This document shows positions 1 through 8,270 of a stretch of 64,000 nucleotides of DNA, piece by piece (the first letter of the stretch is position 1; each line of letters begins with the position of its first letter). The translations under genes and the position numbers were made by a program. The stretch spans positions 62,001 through 126,000 of the forward strand of contig NZ_JALM01000009.1 of NCBI RefSeq assembly GCF_000737195.2, read 5' to 3'. The DNA is from Sciscionella sediminilitoris. Lineage in GTDB: Bacteria > Actinomycetota > Actinomycetes > Mycobacteriales > Pseudonocardiaceae. The notes under the pieces were generated by a model that saw only the letters and a list, made by a program, of their open reading frames with translations, was not told where the DNA came from and ran no database searches.

Positions 1-1628
1 ATGGGCACCGCGGCCGCGAACCGCTGATCCTGGGTGACCAGCCAGGAGGACATGAAGCCGCCGTAGCTTCCGCCGATCAGGCCGACACGTTCCGGATCGG
101 CGATACCCTGTTCGGCCAGCCAGTCGATACCCGCGAGGAAATCACCGGTATCGGCCCCGCCCATGTCCCCGACGACCTGCTCGGCGAACTTCTGCCCGCG
201 GCCGCCGCTGCCCCGCGGGTTCGGGTTGAGCACCGCGTAACCGTGCGCGACCAGCAGCGGCACCCACGGATAGTTGAGCGACCAGGTGTTGCGGAATGCC
301 CAGATGGGCCCGCCGTGCACGTTCACCACCAGCGGATGCGGTCCCTCGCCCCGCGGGGTGCAGAGCATGCCGTCGATCTCCAGCCCATCGGCGGCCCGCC
401 AGGTGACCGGCCGGGCGGTACCGGCGACCGAGGACAGGTAGTCGGTGCCCGGACCGGCCACCGAACCGAGCACCGTGTCCGTTGAGCCATCGGTGCTGAT
501 CAGTTCCTGGGGCAGGGCATAGGATTCGCGGATCGTGACGACCCGGCCGTCCGCGGTGAACGTGCCGTCCGGATAGAACCAGCTTCCCCCGCACGCGTCT
601 CCGGTGGCGAACACCTCGGTCACCGTTTCGGTCGGCACCTCCGCGATTCCGGCGACCGAGTCCATCCGCCGCAGCCCGAGGAAACCGAGCCGCCGCTCGT
701 CGAGCCACTGCAGCCGGGTGACATCCGTGCCCGCCGTGTCGATGCGGTGCCGCGCCCCGGTTTCCAGTTCGATGACCGAGAGCTCGCCCGCGAGGATCCA
801 GCGGTCACTGCACACCGCCTCGGCGATCGCGGCGTAGCGGCCGTCCGGGGAACCCGCCGGAAGGCCGAGCTGCACCTCGCTGCGCAGCAGTTCCCTGCTC
901 GTCCCGGTGGCCGGGTCGATGTGGTGCAGCGCGGCGCCGTACCAGGAATCCTCGCTCGGGTCGTCCGAGGCGATCGCGAGCACCCCGGCGGGGCCCGCCC
1001 AGCCCGCTTCCCAGCAGTTCAGCCCGTCCGGGGAAATCCGCCGCACCGCACCGGTCTCCACGGTGTAGAGCCACAGGCCGCGCCAGGCGTCCTCGGTTGC
1101 GCCGGTGTCCACTTCCGGTAACCAGTCCGCGGCGGGGGCATCGGTCGCCGTGGTGATCGTCCCGGAGCCCTGGCCACCGGAAAGGTCGGCGCCGAGCCCG
1201 GCGACCCCGAGCAGAATGTGCCGCCCGTCCGGGGACCAGTGCGCGTACTCCACCGTTCCGGGCACCGTCGGCGTGCCGACCGCTTCACCGAAGTCGTTGT
1301 CCCGCAACAGGAACAGCTGGAACTCGCCGGGTGTGGCGCGGTCGGCGAGGAAGGCGAGCGCCGAGCCGTCCGGGGCGAACCTCGCGGAGCGAGCCGATCC
1401 GGTTCCCGCGGAGACCGGCCGGAGCTCGCCGTCGCCGGTGTAGATCCCGGTGCGCGGATGGCCGGCGAGCCGATCGAACACCAGGCCGGTCACCGCGACC
1501 CGCGTCCCGTCCCGGGAGACCTCGGGCTCGCGCAGCGCGTGCGGCCGCCCGAACGCGGGCTCGTGCAGCCGCCGCAGATGCTCGGCGACCGCGGCAAACT
1601 CGGTGGTGTCTCGCAGATCGGCTTTCAT
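1..1628 (-). CDS. S9 family peptidase (prolyl oligopeptidase type), 3' part missing
   Basis: The frame reads from an ATG at 1628 leftwards off the window edge, giving 542 codons without a stop. The first ~370 residues are the beta-propeller-like part (repeated SPDGRH- and FAPDG-type strands). An alpha/beta-hydrolase domain follows, with the oxyanion-region motif NVHGGP and the nucleophile motif GGSYGG (Ser ~521). The catalytic Asp and His would lie beyond the edge. This layout is that of S9 acylaminoacyl-peptidase/dipeptidyl-peptidase-like serine peptidases, probably cytoplasmic since no signal peptide is seen. It is divergent from a second S9 peptidase at 1806. The 177-base gap holds the promoters but no clear operator. 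Confidence 0.9.
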   Translation of the reverse strand, partial: MKADLRDTTEFAAVAEHLRRLHEPAFGRPHALREPEVSRDGTRVAVTGLVFDRLAGHPRTGIYTGDGELRPVSAGTGSARSARFAPDGSALAFLADRATPGEFQLFLLRDNDFGEAVGTPTVPGTVEYAHWSPDGRHILLGVAGLGADLSGGQGSGTITTATDAPAADWLPEVDTGATEDAWRGLWLYTVETGAVRRISPDGLNCWEAGWAGPAGVLAIASDDPSEDSWYGAALHHIDPATGTSRELLRSEVQLGLPAGSPDGRYAAIAEAVCSDRWILAGELSVIELETGARHRIDTAGTDVTRLQWLDERRLGFLGLRRMDSVAGIAEVPTETVTEVFATGDACGGSWFYPDGTFTADGRVVTIRESYALPQELISTDGSTDTVLGSVAGPGTDYLSSVAGTARPVTWRAADGLEIDGMLCTPRGEGPHPLVVNVHGGPIWAFRNTWSLNYPWVPLLVAHGYAVLNPNPRGSGGRGQKFAEQVVGDMGGADTGDFLAGIDWLAEQGIADPERVGLIGGSYGGFMSSWLVTQDQRFAAAVP

Positions 1629-1805
1629 GTGATCCCTCTCGGCACGGTGCGGGTGGGATCCACCTTCGCCGATCGGGCCCGCTGTGCGCCACCGACAGGT
1701 GTCTGCTGCCCACCGCGCGGGGTTCGACAATCGTCGCGCCGGCTCCCCGAAGCATCCGGCGACTGTCGCTGGCCGTGACCGCCGGCAGCTGCCTACCGTG
1801 CTGGT

Positions 1806-3893
1806 ATGGCGTGGAACGGACGGCGAACGATACCCGAGGAACGACTGGAATACCCGGCGGCACGGACGGTCGATGCGCGGGAAGAGCTTCCCGGCGCCGA
1901 GTTCCCCGATCCGTATCGCTGGCTGGAGGACGAATCGGCGGAAGCACGGGACTGGCAGCAGGCGCAGAACGCGCTGACCGACCGGATCATCGAGAGCTGG
2001 CCACACCTGGACGCGTTGCGCGCCTCGGTGGATCACTGCGTTGCCGATGGCACCGGTTCACCGAACTGGATGGTCGATCCGGTGCCGTGTTTCGCGGGCG
2101 GGCGCTGGTTCCGTCTGGACCGGGTTCCCGAACCGGACTACCCGGACCGCGCGGTGCTGGTGGTCTCCGATGCGCCCAGTGGTCCGGGGCGGGTGCTGTA
2201 CGACCCGAACCCCGAGGCCGGGCAGGTGTCCTGGTTCGCGCCTTCCCCGGACGGCCGGATCGTCGCGTTCGCCGTCTGCACGCAGGGTTCCGAACTCGGC
2301 GAGATCCGGTTGCTCGAGGTCGGAACGGGGCAGCGCCTGGCCGACCGGATACCGCACCGCACCATGGGGCCATTGGTCACCCCGCAATGGCTGCCGGACA
2401 GCACCGGGTTCTTCTACACCGCGGGCGACACCGCCGCCGAGACCTTCGCGTTCCACGTGTACTTCCACCGGGTCGGCGCGGAACCGGCGGCTGAGCCCGA
2501 ACCGGTCGATGTCGAGCACGGTCCGGTCGTGCAGGTCGCCGCGGACGGTGCACACGCCGTGCTGACCGGGGTCTGGCCGCTGCCGCGGTACGTCTGCGAA
2601 CTGCCGGAACGGAAGTGGCGCCCGTTCGTGCGGGGACTCGATGCCACGGTGGCCGGTCTGATCGACGGGGACCGCTATGTCGCGGTCACCAATCACGAGG
2701 CGCCGCGCGGCCGGGTCATCGCGATCCCGTTCGACAGTCCCGATCCCGGGGATCCGGGCACCTGGCGGGAGCTGGTCGCCGAATCGACGCGGGTGCTCGG
2801 CCATGTCCGGCTGATCGGTGACCGCCTCGTGGTGACCGGCTCCGTGGACGCCGAGGCCCGCGCCTGGGTGTTCGACCGCGGTGGCCGAGAGTTGGAGGAG
2901 ATACCGCTTCCCGGGGCCGGTGCGCTTCCCGCCGATGTGCTGCCGAATGCCGCCATGGCACCCGAAGGGCACCCGGAGGAGTTCGTTTTCCTGTTCTCCA
3001 CCCCGACGACATCCCCGGGCCTGTACCGCTACCGCCCGGGATCGGGGCGCTTGCAGACCTTGCGCGAGCCCCGGGTCACGCTGCCCGGGGCGGGCGTTTC
3101 GCTGCGCTGGGCCCGATCCGCGGACGGTACCGCGGTGCCGTATCACCTGGTGCTCCCGGCGAACGCCGAAGGACCGGTGCCCACGCTCATCACCGCCTAC
3201 GGTGGCGGCGGGGTCGCCTGGCCCGCCCAGTTTCCCGGCCCGGTCGCCGCCTTCCTCGCGGCCGGTGGCGCGCTGGCCATCTCGCACCAGCGCGGCGGCG
3301 GGGACCTCGGCTCCGACTGGGCCGAGGCCGGGCGCCGCACGCACAAACAGAACAGCCTCGACGATCTCTACTCGATCGCCGAGCACCTCATCGAATCCGG
3401 TGTCACCACCGCGGAACGGCTCGCCATGACCGGGTGGAGCAATGGCGGATTCCTGGCGGGCGCCGCGATCACCCAGCGCCCCGAACTGTGGGCCGCGGTC
3501 GTGCCGCAGTGCCCGCTGCTGGACATCATCGGCGCGCATCGCCACCCCTACGGGAAGTTCGCCGTCTGCGCGGAATACGGCGATCTGGACGATCCCGGGG
3601 AGGTGGCCCGGCTCGCGCGGATGTCGCCGTATCAGCTCGTCGAGGACCAGGGCGTGGCCTATCCCGCCGTCTACGTGCATGCCGGGGACGCCGATATCGC
3701 CTGCCCACCGGGGCCGATCCGCAAATTCATCGCGCGCATGCAGGCCGCGGACGGGAACACCGCCCCCGCGCTGCTGCGGGTCTGGGACCGGGTCGGGCAC
3801 GGGGTGGCCTCGGGCCGCACGGAAAGCGTCACCCACGCCACGCACTGGCTGGCCTTCCTCATGCGAGTGCTGGGGATGGTCCCCCGGCAGTGA
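1806..3893 (+). CDS. Prolyl oligopeptidase family serine peptidase
   Basis: This 695-residue protein has the usual prolyl oligopeptidase length. The N-terminus carries the family's PYRWLED-type motif and leads into a propeller (about residues 70-400). The C-terminal hydrolase domain has the nucleophile motif GWSNGG (Ser545), a likely catalytic Asp (Asp630, in GDADIACPP) and His665 in VGHG. It should cleave short proline-containing or related peptides in the cytoplasm, since no signal peptide is seen. No Shine-Dalgarno is visible. TACCGT at 1794-1799 sits 6 bases before the ATG, so the mRNA may be leaderless. It is divergent from the S9 gene at 1-1628. Confidence 0.92.
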   Translation: MAWNGRRTIPEERLEYPAARTVDAREELPGAEFPDPYRWLEDESAEARDWQQAQNALTDRIIESWPHLDALRASVDHCVADGTGSPNWMVDPVPCFAGGRWFRLDRVPEPDYPDRAVLVVSDAPSGPGRVLYDPNPEAGQVSWFAPSPDGRIVAFAVCTQGSELGEIRLLEVGTGQRLADRIPHRTMGPLVTPQWLPDSTGFFYTAGDTAAETFAFHVYFHRVGAEPAAEPEPVDVEHGPVVQVAADGAHAVLTGVWPLPRYVCELPERKWRPFVRGLDATVAGLIDGDRYVAVTNHEAPRGRVIAIPFDSPDPGDPGTWRELVAESTRVLGHVRLIGDRLVVTGSVDAEARAWVFDRGGRELEEIPLPGAGALPADVLPNAAMAPEGHPEEFVFLFSTPTTSPGLYRYRPGSGRLQTLREPRVTLPGAGVSLRWARSADGTAVPYHLVLPANAEGPVPTLITAYGGGGVAWPAQFPGPVAAFLAAGGALAISHQRGGGDLGSDWAEAGRRTHKQNSLDDLYSIAEHLIESGVTTAERLAMTGWSNGGFLAGAAITQRPELWAAVVPQCPLLDIIGAHRHPYGKFAVCAEYGDLDDPGEVARLARMSPYQLVEDQGVAYPAVYVHAGDADIACPPGPIRKFIARMQAADGNTAPALLRVWDRVGHGVASGRTESVTHATHWLAFLMRVLGMVPRQ

Positions 3894-3898
3894 ACGGC

Positions 3899-3921
3899 GA
3901 CTGTTTCAACTTGGAACAGTC
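3899..3921. promoter_or_regulatory. Inverted-repeat operator upstream of the GMC oxidoreductase operon
   Basis: Arms GACTGTTTCAA and TTGGAACAGTC flank a single central C; 10 of 11 arm positions pair. It ends about 20 bases before the possible -10 (GATACT, 3940-3945) of the gene at 3952, so it overlaps the -35 area. A related core, GTTTCAA-N-ATGGAACA, occurs at 9921-9938 before the second exported flavoenzyme. I infer that the activator encoded at 8271 binds both. Confidence 0.6.
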
Positions 3922-3951
3922 ACCGGCGCGGCCGCATCGGATACTCGGCCG

Positions 3952-4830
3952 ATGGACGAGGCACGGACCTGGGACCGGCGGGGATTTCTGACCCGGATCG
4001 GGTTGTTCGGCGCGGCCGGTGCCGGCGGGTTGTTGGCCGCACCCGCCGCAGCCGCTCCGCGCGGCCCGATCGAGGATGTCGTCGGGCTGCTGCGGCCGGT
4101 GCTCGACGAGCTCGCACGGGACACCATGACGGGACTGTCGGTGTTCGTGTGCCCCGGACCGGACGCGCACTCGCTCGCACAGGGAACCCGGCGCGGCGAA
4201 CCGGGGGCGGTGGAGGCGGGAACACCGCGGTTCCTGCTGGACGCGCTGAACAAGTTCATGCCGCTGCCGGACGAGTTGCTGCGCCCGGCGGTGGCCGCAC
4301 TGGTGACGGCGCTCTCGGACGCGGGCGTGCACCTGCCGATCCTGGACGGCCTGCCGAACGTGGTGGCCACCCTGGACAAGGCGCTGGCGAAACTGTTGCA
4401 GAACAATGCGACCGTTCCGCTTCCGGTGGTCGCGGCCGCGCTGCTGAATCTGGTGGCGACCGGGGTGAAACCGGCCGCGGCCACGGGACCGCTCGGTTCA
4501 CCGTTCTCCCGGCTTTCCTTCGCGGAGAAGGCCACGGTGTTCTCGGTGATCGAGGCCCCGCTGCCGGATCTGGTCGCGGTGCTGGATGTGAACCTGCCGC
4601 AGCCGTTCAAGGCCTCCCTTTCCGGGCTGCTGAAGTTCCTCGGCGGGGCGCTGCTGGAGTTCGCCGCGTTCGGCTCGTACAGCGAGTTCGCCGTGTTCGA
4701 TCCGGTGCACCGGAGGCTCACCGCGCGCCCGGTCGGCTGGACGCTTTCCGGATATCAGCCGGACGGACCGGTCGAGGGCTGGGACGAATTCCTCGGCTAT
4801 TACCAGGGACGGCAGGAGGTACGTGGCTGA
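3952..4830 (+). CDS. Tat-signal small subunit, probable export partner of the GMC dehydrogenase
   Basis: The 292-residue protein starts with a twin-arginine signal: DRRGFLTRIG, then a Gly/Ala-rich hydrophobic stretch and a likely cleavage site after AAPAAAA near residue 35. The mature part is mostly helical and low in cysteine, and I cannot assign a firm family. Its stop overlaps the start of the GMC flavoprotein (TGATG), so the two are translationally coupled. In gluconate-2-dehydrogenase and FAD-glucose-dehydrogenase complexes, a Tat-bearing small subunit carries a signal-less flavoprotein across the membrane. The same arrangement is seen here, so I infer a hitch-hiker subunit. The ATG at 3952 was chosen because it is the first start that places the RR motif at the N-terminus. 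Confidence 0.7.
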   Translation: MDEARTWDRRGFLTRIGLFGAAGAGGLLAAPAAAAPRGPIEDVVGLLRPVLDELARDTMTGLSVFVCPGPDAHSLAQGTRRGEPGAVEAGTPRFLLDALNKFMPLPDELLRPAVAALVTALSDAGVHLPILDGLPNVVATLDKALAKLLQNNATVPLPVVAAALLNLVATGVKPAAATGPLGSPFSRLSFAEKATVFSVIEAPLPDLVAVLDVNLPQPFKASLSGLLKFLGGALLEFAAFGSYSEFAVFDPVHRRLTARPVGWTLSGYQPDGPVEGWDEFLGYYQGRQEVRG

Positions 4831-6608
4831 TGCGGGATGTGATCGTGGTCGGGGCGGGAGCCGGTGGACCGGTGGTGGCCAAGGAACTGGCCGCGAAAGG
4901 GCTCGATGTGCTGCTGCTGGAGGCCGGGCCGAGACACGCGGACCCGCGCGCGGAGTGGACGAGTTTCGAGAACGATGCGAACAATCCGCTCACCGGGTTT
5001 CTCCGGCTCGGCCCCACGGACCGGACCCGGCCCGCGTGGTTCCGGGAGCTGCCGCAGAATTCGTTCGTATGGCAGGTTTCCGGGGTCGGCGGGACGACGC
5101 AGCATTTCTACGGGAATTATCCCCGGCCGTATCCCGGCGTGTTCGCGGACTACACCGGAGCGGACGCGGGGGCCTACGACACGAAACACCGCTTCCCGTT
5201 CGGATTCCGCGAACTACTGCCGTATCTGGAATGGGTCGAGGCCACCGCACCGGTCGCCACGGCCGCCATGGGACACAAGGAACAGACCTTCTTCCGGGGC
5301 TGCGAATCCCTCGGCCTTCCGGTGCAGACCACCAAAACCACCCGCGAAGCCTCGTATCGCCCGCAGCAGAACGCGGTACTGCAACCACACGGAACGGCGG
5401 GCCGCAGCACGGACACCGAACTGCTGCGCTATCCACAGGCGACCGGATGCACGTTCTGCGGCTACTGTTTCCAGGGCTGCATGCGCCCGGTCGGTGCGCC
5501 GCGCAACCAGTACGCGAAACGGTCCACCGACAATTCGTATGTGCCGATGGCGCTGACCGCCGATGCGTGGGCGCGGGGCGGGAAACCGATCACGCTGATC
5601 GCCGATGCCTACGTCACCCGGATCCACGCGGAGACCAGGAAAGGCACACTGACCGCGAACGGGGTCACCTGGAAGGACAACACCACCGAGACCGAGCACC
5701 GCGAGGACGCCCGCGTGGTCGTGCTCGCCGGTGGCTGTGTGGAGAACCCGAGACTGTGGCTCAACAGCGGGCTGCCGAACCCGAACGACTGGGTCGGGCG
5801 CGGGGTCACGGACCATTTCCTCGACTGGGTGGTCGGGGTGTTCGACGATCCGGTCGGCAATCCGAAAGGCGTCGGTTCGGCCGCGCGCGCCGATTTCCCC
5901 GCGAAGGGCGGACTGGAGAACGTCGGTGTGCCACCGGCCCTGCACGCGTTCGCGATGAACTTCTCGGACAGCGGTATCCACGGGCAGTATGCGAACGGGC
6001 GCGGCCCGGCCGGACCCTGGGACGGTCCCGCGGGCCGGCTGACCGGGCCGATGCTGAAGGACCTCATGGCCGGGCGACTGGAGAATCTGCTGTCCGTCGT
6101 GGTCCTCACCGATGACGATGTGCAGCCGGAGAACCGCGTGGTCCGCTCCGGGCTCCCGCTCGGCGATGAACACGGCCCGGTGCCGAAGGTGCAGATGTGG
6201 GGCCGTCAGCGCACCAGGCGCACCCTGGAGAACCGGGAATTCCTCGCCCGCAAGGCCGCCGAGGTGATCCGCGGTGCCGGAGCGAAGCGGGTCTACCGGA
6301 TCGACTGGGCGCCCCTGCTGCTGCACATTCAGTCCTCGATGCGCATGGGTGAATCCGAGAAGGATTCCGTGCTGGACGCCGATGCGCAGTCCCGCGCGGT
6401 CCGGGGCCTGTACATCGCCGACACCTCCGCGCTGGCGAATGCGCTCGGCGGCCCGAACCCGACCCTGACCACCCAGGCTCTGGCCACCCGTACCGCCGAG
6501 AAGATCTTCGCGGAGCACTTCGGCGGAGATCCCTGGGTGTACGCTGAGAACCCTGTCGTGTCAACCGATCCCCGCATCACGGTCCGGCTCGGTCAACTCG
6601 GACTCTGA
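4830..6608 (+). CDS. GMC-family FAD oxidoreductase with a four-cysteine cluster motif
   Basis: The 592-residue protein opens directly with the FAD-binding fold (VVGAGAGGPVVAKEL, then LLLEAG) and has no signal peptide. The C-terminal GMC domain ends with the conserved GGPNPTLT segment, including the Asn of the active-site His/Asn region. Cys207-X2-Cys210-X2-Cys213-X3-Cys217 has exactly the spacing of a ferredoxin iron-sulfur motif. Some GMC dehydrogenases (FAD-glucose dehydrogenase) carry a 3Fe-4S cluster in this kind of insert. It probably oxidises an alcohol and passes electrons to a membrane or periplasmic acceptor instead of oxygen. Substrate unknown. It is coupled to the Tat subunit upstream and followed 17 bases later by an acyl-CoA synthetase. 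Confidence 0.85.
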   Translation: MRDVIVVGAGAGGPVVAKELAAKGLDVLLLEAGPRHADPRAEWTSFENDANNPLTGFLRLGPTDRTRPAWFRELPQNSFVWQVSGVGGTTQHFYGNYPRPYPGVFADYTGADAGAYDTKHRFPFGFRELLPYLEWVEATAPVATAAMGHKEQTFFRGCESLGLPVQTTKTTREASYRPQQNAVLQPHGTAGRSTDTELLRYPQATGCTFCGYCFQGCMRPVGAPRNQYAKRSTDNSYVPMALTADAWARGGKPITLIADAYVTRIHAETRKGTLTANGVTWKDNTTETEHREDARVVVLAGGCVENPRLWLNSGLPNPNDWVGRGVTDHFLDWVVGVFDDPVGNPKGVGSAARADFPAKGGLENVGVPPALHAFAMNFSDSGIHGQYANGRGPAGPWDGPAGRLTGPMLKDLMAGRLENLLSVVVLTDDDVQPENRVVRSGLPLGDEHGPVPKVQMWGRQRTRRTLENREFLARKAAEVIRGAGAKRVYRIDWAPLLLHIQSSMRMGESEKDSVLDADAQSRAVRGLYIADTSALANALGGPNPTLTTQALATRTAEKIFAEHFGGDPWVYAENPVVSTDPRITVRLGQLGL

Positions 6609-6625
6609 GCCGGGTGGAGGTGGGT

Positions 6626-8155
6626 ATGTACCTGACCCAGACCCTGCACCGCGCGGTTCAGCAGGCCCCCGATCGTCCGGCGACGGTGTTCTCCGGGCGC
6701 ACCCGCTCGAGCGCCGAATGCGCGAACCGGGTGGCGAGGCTGGCCGGGGGACTGCGGGCGCTCGGCGTCGCCTCCGGTGACCGGGTGGGGATTCTGGCGC
6801 TGAATTCCGACCGGTACCACGAGTGCCTGCTCGCGATACCGTGGGCGGGCGCGGTGCTCAACCCGCTGAACATCCGCTGGAGCGTGGCGGAACTGTCGTA
6901 CGCGCTGCGCGATTCGCGCACCGGGGTGCTGATCGTGGACGACCGGTTCGCCCCGCTGGTCCCGGTGCTGCGCGCGGAGTGCCCGCAGCTGTCGGTGGTG
7001 ATCCACGCGGGCGAACACGAGGTGCCGCAGGGCCTGCTCGACTACGAACAGCTCATCGCCGAGACCGCGCCCGCCGAGGATGCGCGCCGTGGCGGGGATG
7101 ATCCGCTCGGCGTGTTCTACACCGGTGGCACCACCGGAACTCCCAAAGGCGTGCTGCTTTCCCACCGCAATCTGCTCACCTCGGCGCTCGGTTCGCTGGC
7201 CACCGGGGATTTCCTCACCCCGGAAGGCAGGCTGCTGCACAGCGCGCCCATGTTCCACCTCGCCGACCTCGCCATCTGGACCGCGGGACAGCTCATCGGC
7301 TCGACCCATGTCATCGTTCCCGCGTTCAGCCCGGAAGCGGTACTCGCGGCGATCGGTACCCACGGGGTGACCGATCTGCTGCTCGTGCCGACCATGATCG
7401 AACTGCTGGTGAACGCTCCCGGGCTCGCCGGGCACGACCTTTCCGGGGTGCGCCACATCGGCTACGGTGCCTCGCCGATCGCGGAGACCGTGCTGCAGCG
7501 CGCCCGCGAGGCTTTCCCGAACGCGGGGTTCACCCAGGCGTACGGCATGACCGAACTGTCCCCGGTCGCCACCCTGCTGCGCCCCGGCGACCACGAGGTT
7601 CCCGAACTGCGCCGCAGTGCGGGACGGGCGGCACCCCATGGCGAGGTCCGGGTGGCCGATCCGGAGGGCAACGAGGTCGCGCGCGGCACGGTCGGGGAGA
7701 TCCTCGCGCGCGGGGAGCACGTCATGCTCGGCTACTGGAACCAGCCCGAAGCGACCGCCGAGGCACTGCGCGGTGGGTGGATGCACACCGGGGACGCGGG
7801 CTATATGGACGAGCACGGCTACGTGTTCGTCGTGGACCGGATCAAGGACATGATCGTCACCGGCGGCGAGAACGTCTACTCCGCCGAGGTCGAGAACGCG
7901 CTCGCCGCCCATCCCGCGGTCGCCTCCTGCGCGGTGATCGGGCTGCCCGATGCGCGCTGGGGCGAACGCGTGCACGCCGTGGTCGTCCGCCAGGATGGGC
8001 ACGACGCGGGCGAATCCGAGCTGCGGGAACACTGCCGCACCCTGATCGCCGGGTACAAACTCCCGCAGAGCATCGAATTCACCGGAGAACTCCCGCTGTC
8101 CGGGGCGGGCAAAATCCTCAAACGCGAACTCCGGAACCGGTATCGCACGGCATGA
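6626..8155 (+). CDS. Long-chain acyl-CoA synthetase-like AMP-dependent ligase
   Basis: A 509-residue member of the ANL adenylating superfamily. It shows the P-loop motif YTGGTTGTPKG, a GYGASPI segment, the AYGMTE motif, and a C-terminal domain with the hinge region and the Lys of GKILKREL. It activates a carboxylic acid to acyl-AMP and then acyl-CoA in the cytoplasm. ATG 6626 was preferred over GTG 6614 because GGAGG lies 5 bases upstream of it. Its position behind the exported alcohol-oxidising pair suggests that the oxidised product, once an acid, is taken up and activated here. That link is inference. Confidence 0.88.
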   Translation: MYLTQTLHRAVQQAPDRPATVFSGRTRSSAECANRVARLAGGLRALGVASGDRVGILALNSDRYHECLLAIPWAGAVLNPLNIRWSVAELSYALRDSRTGVLIVDDRFAPLVPVLRAECPQLSVVIHAGEHEVPQGLLDYEQLIAETAPAEDARRGGDDPLGVFYTGGTTGTPKGVLLSHRNLLTSALGSLATGDFLTPEGRLLHSAPMFHLADLAIWTAGQLIGSTHVIVPAFSPEAVLAAIGTHGVTDLLLVPTMIELLVNAPGLAGHDLSGVRHIGYGASPIAETVLQRAREAFPNAGFTQAYGMTELSPVATLLRPGDHEVPELRRSAGRAAPHGEVRVADPEGNEVARGTVGEILARGEHVMLGYWNQPEATAEALRGGWMHTGDAGYMDEHGYVFVVDRIKDMIVTGGENVYSAEVENALAAHPAVASCAVIGLPDARWGERVHAVVVRQDGHDAGESELREHCRTLIAGYKLPQSIEFTGELPLSGAGKILKRELRNRYRTA

Positions 8156-8165
8156 TCCGCATCCC

Positions 8166-8185
8166 CCGTTCGGGTATGGGAACGG
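8166..8185. promoter_or_regulatory. Inverted repeat before the Fis-type activator gene
   Basis: Perfect arms CCGTTC and GAACGG are separated by 8 bases, just after the acyl-CoA synthetase stop and ~85 bases before the regulator start. It could be an autoregulatory site or a weak terminator stem. The sequence alone does not decide. Confidence 0.3.
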
Positions 8186-8270
8186 CACTCTCTTCGGCGT
8201 ATCGTCCACCGACAACACAGCACGATTCGTGTCATAACGGTCACCGATGTCCGTTGGGAGGGTTGTCGCC

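Noticed and set aside
2058-3845. A 595-codon minus-strand frame opposite the prolyl oligopeptidase
   Set aside because: Antisense shadow of a gene with an intact catalytic triad.
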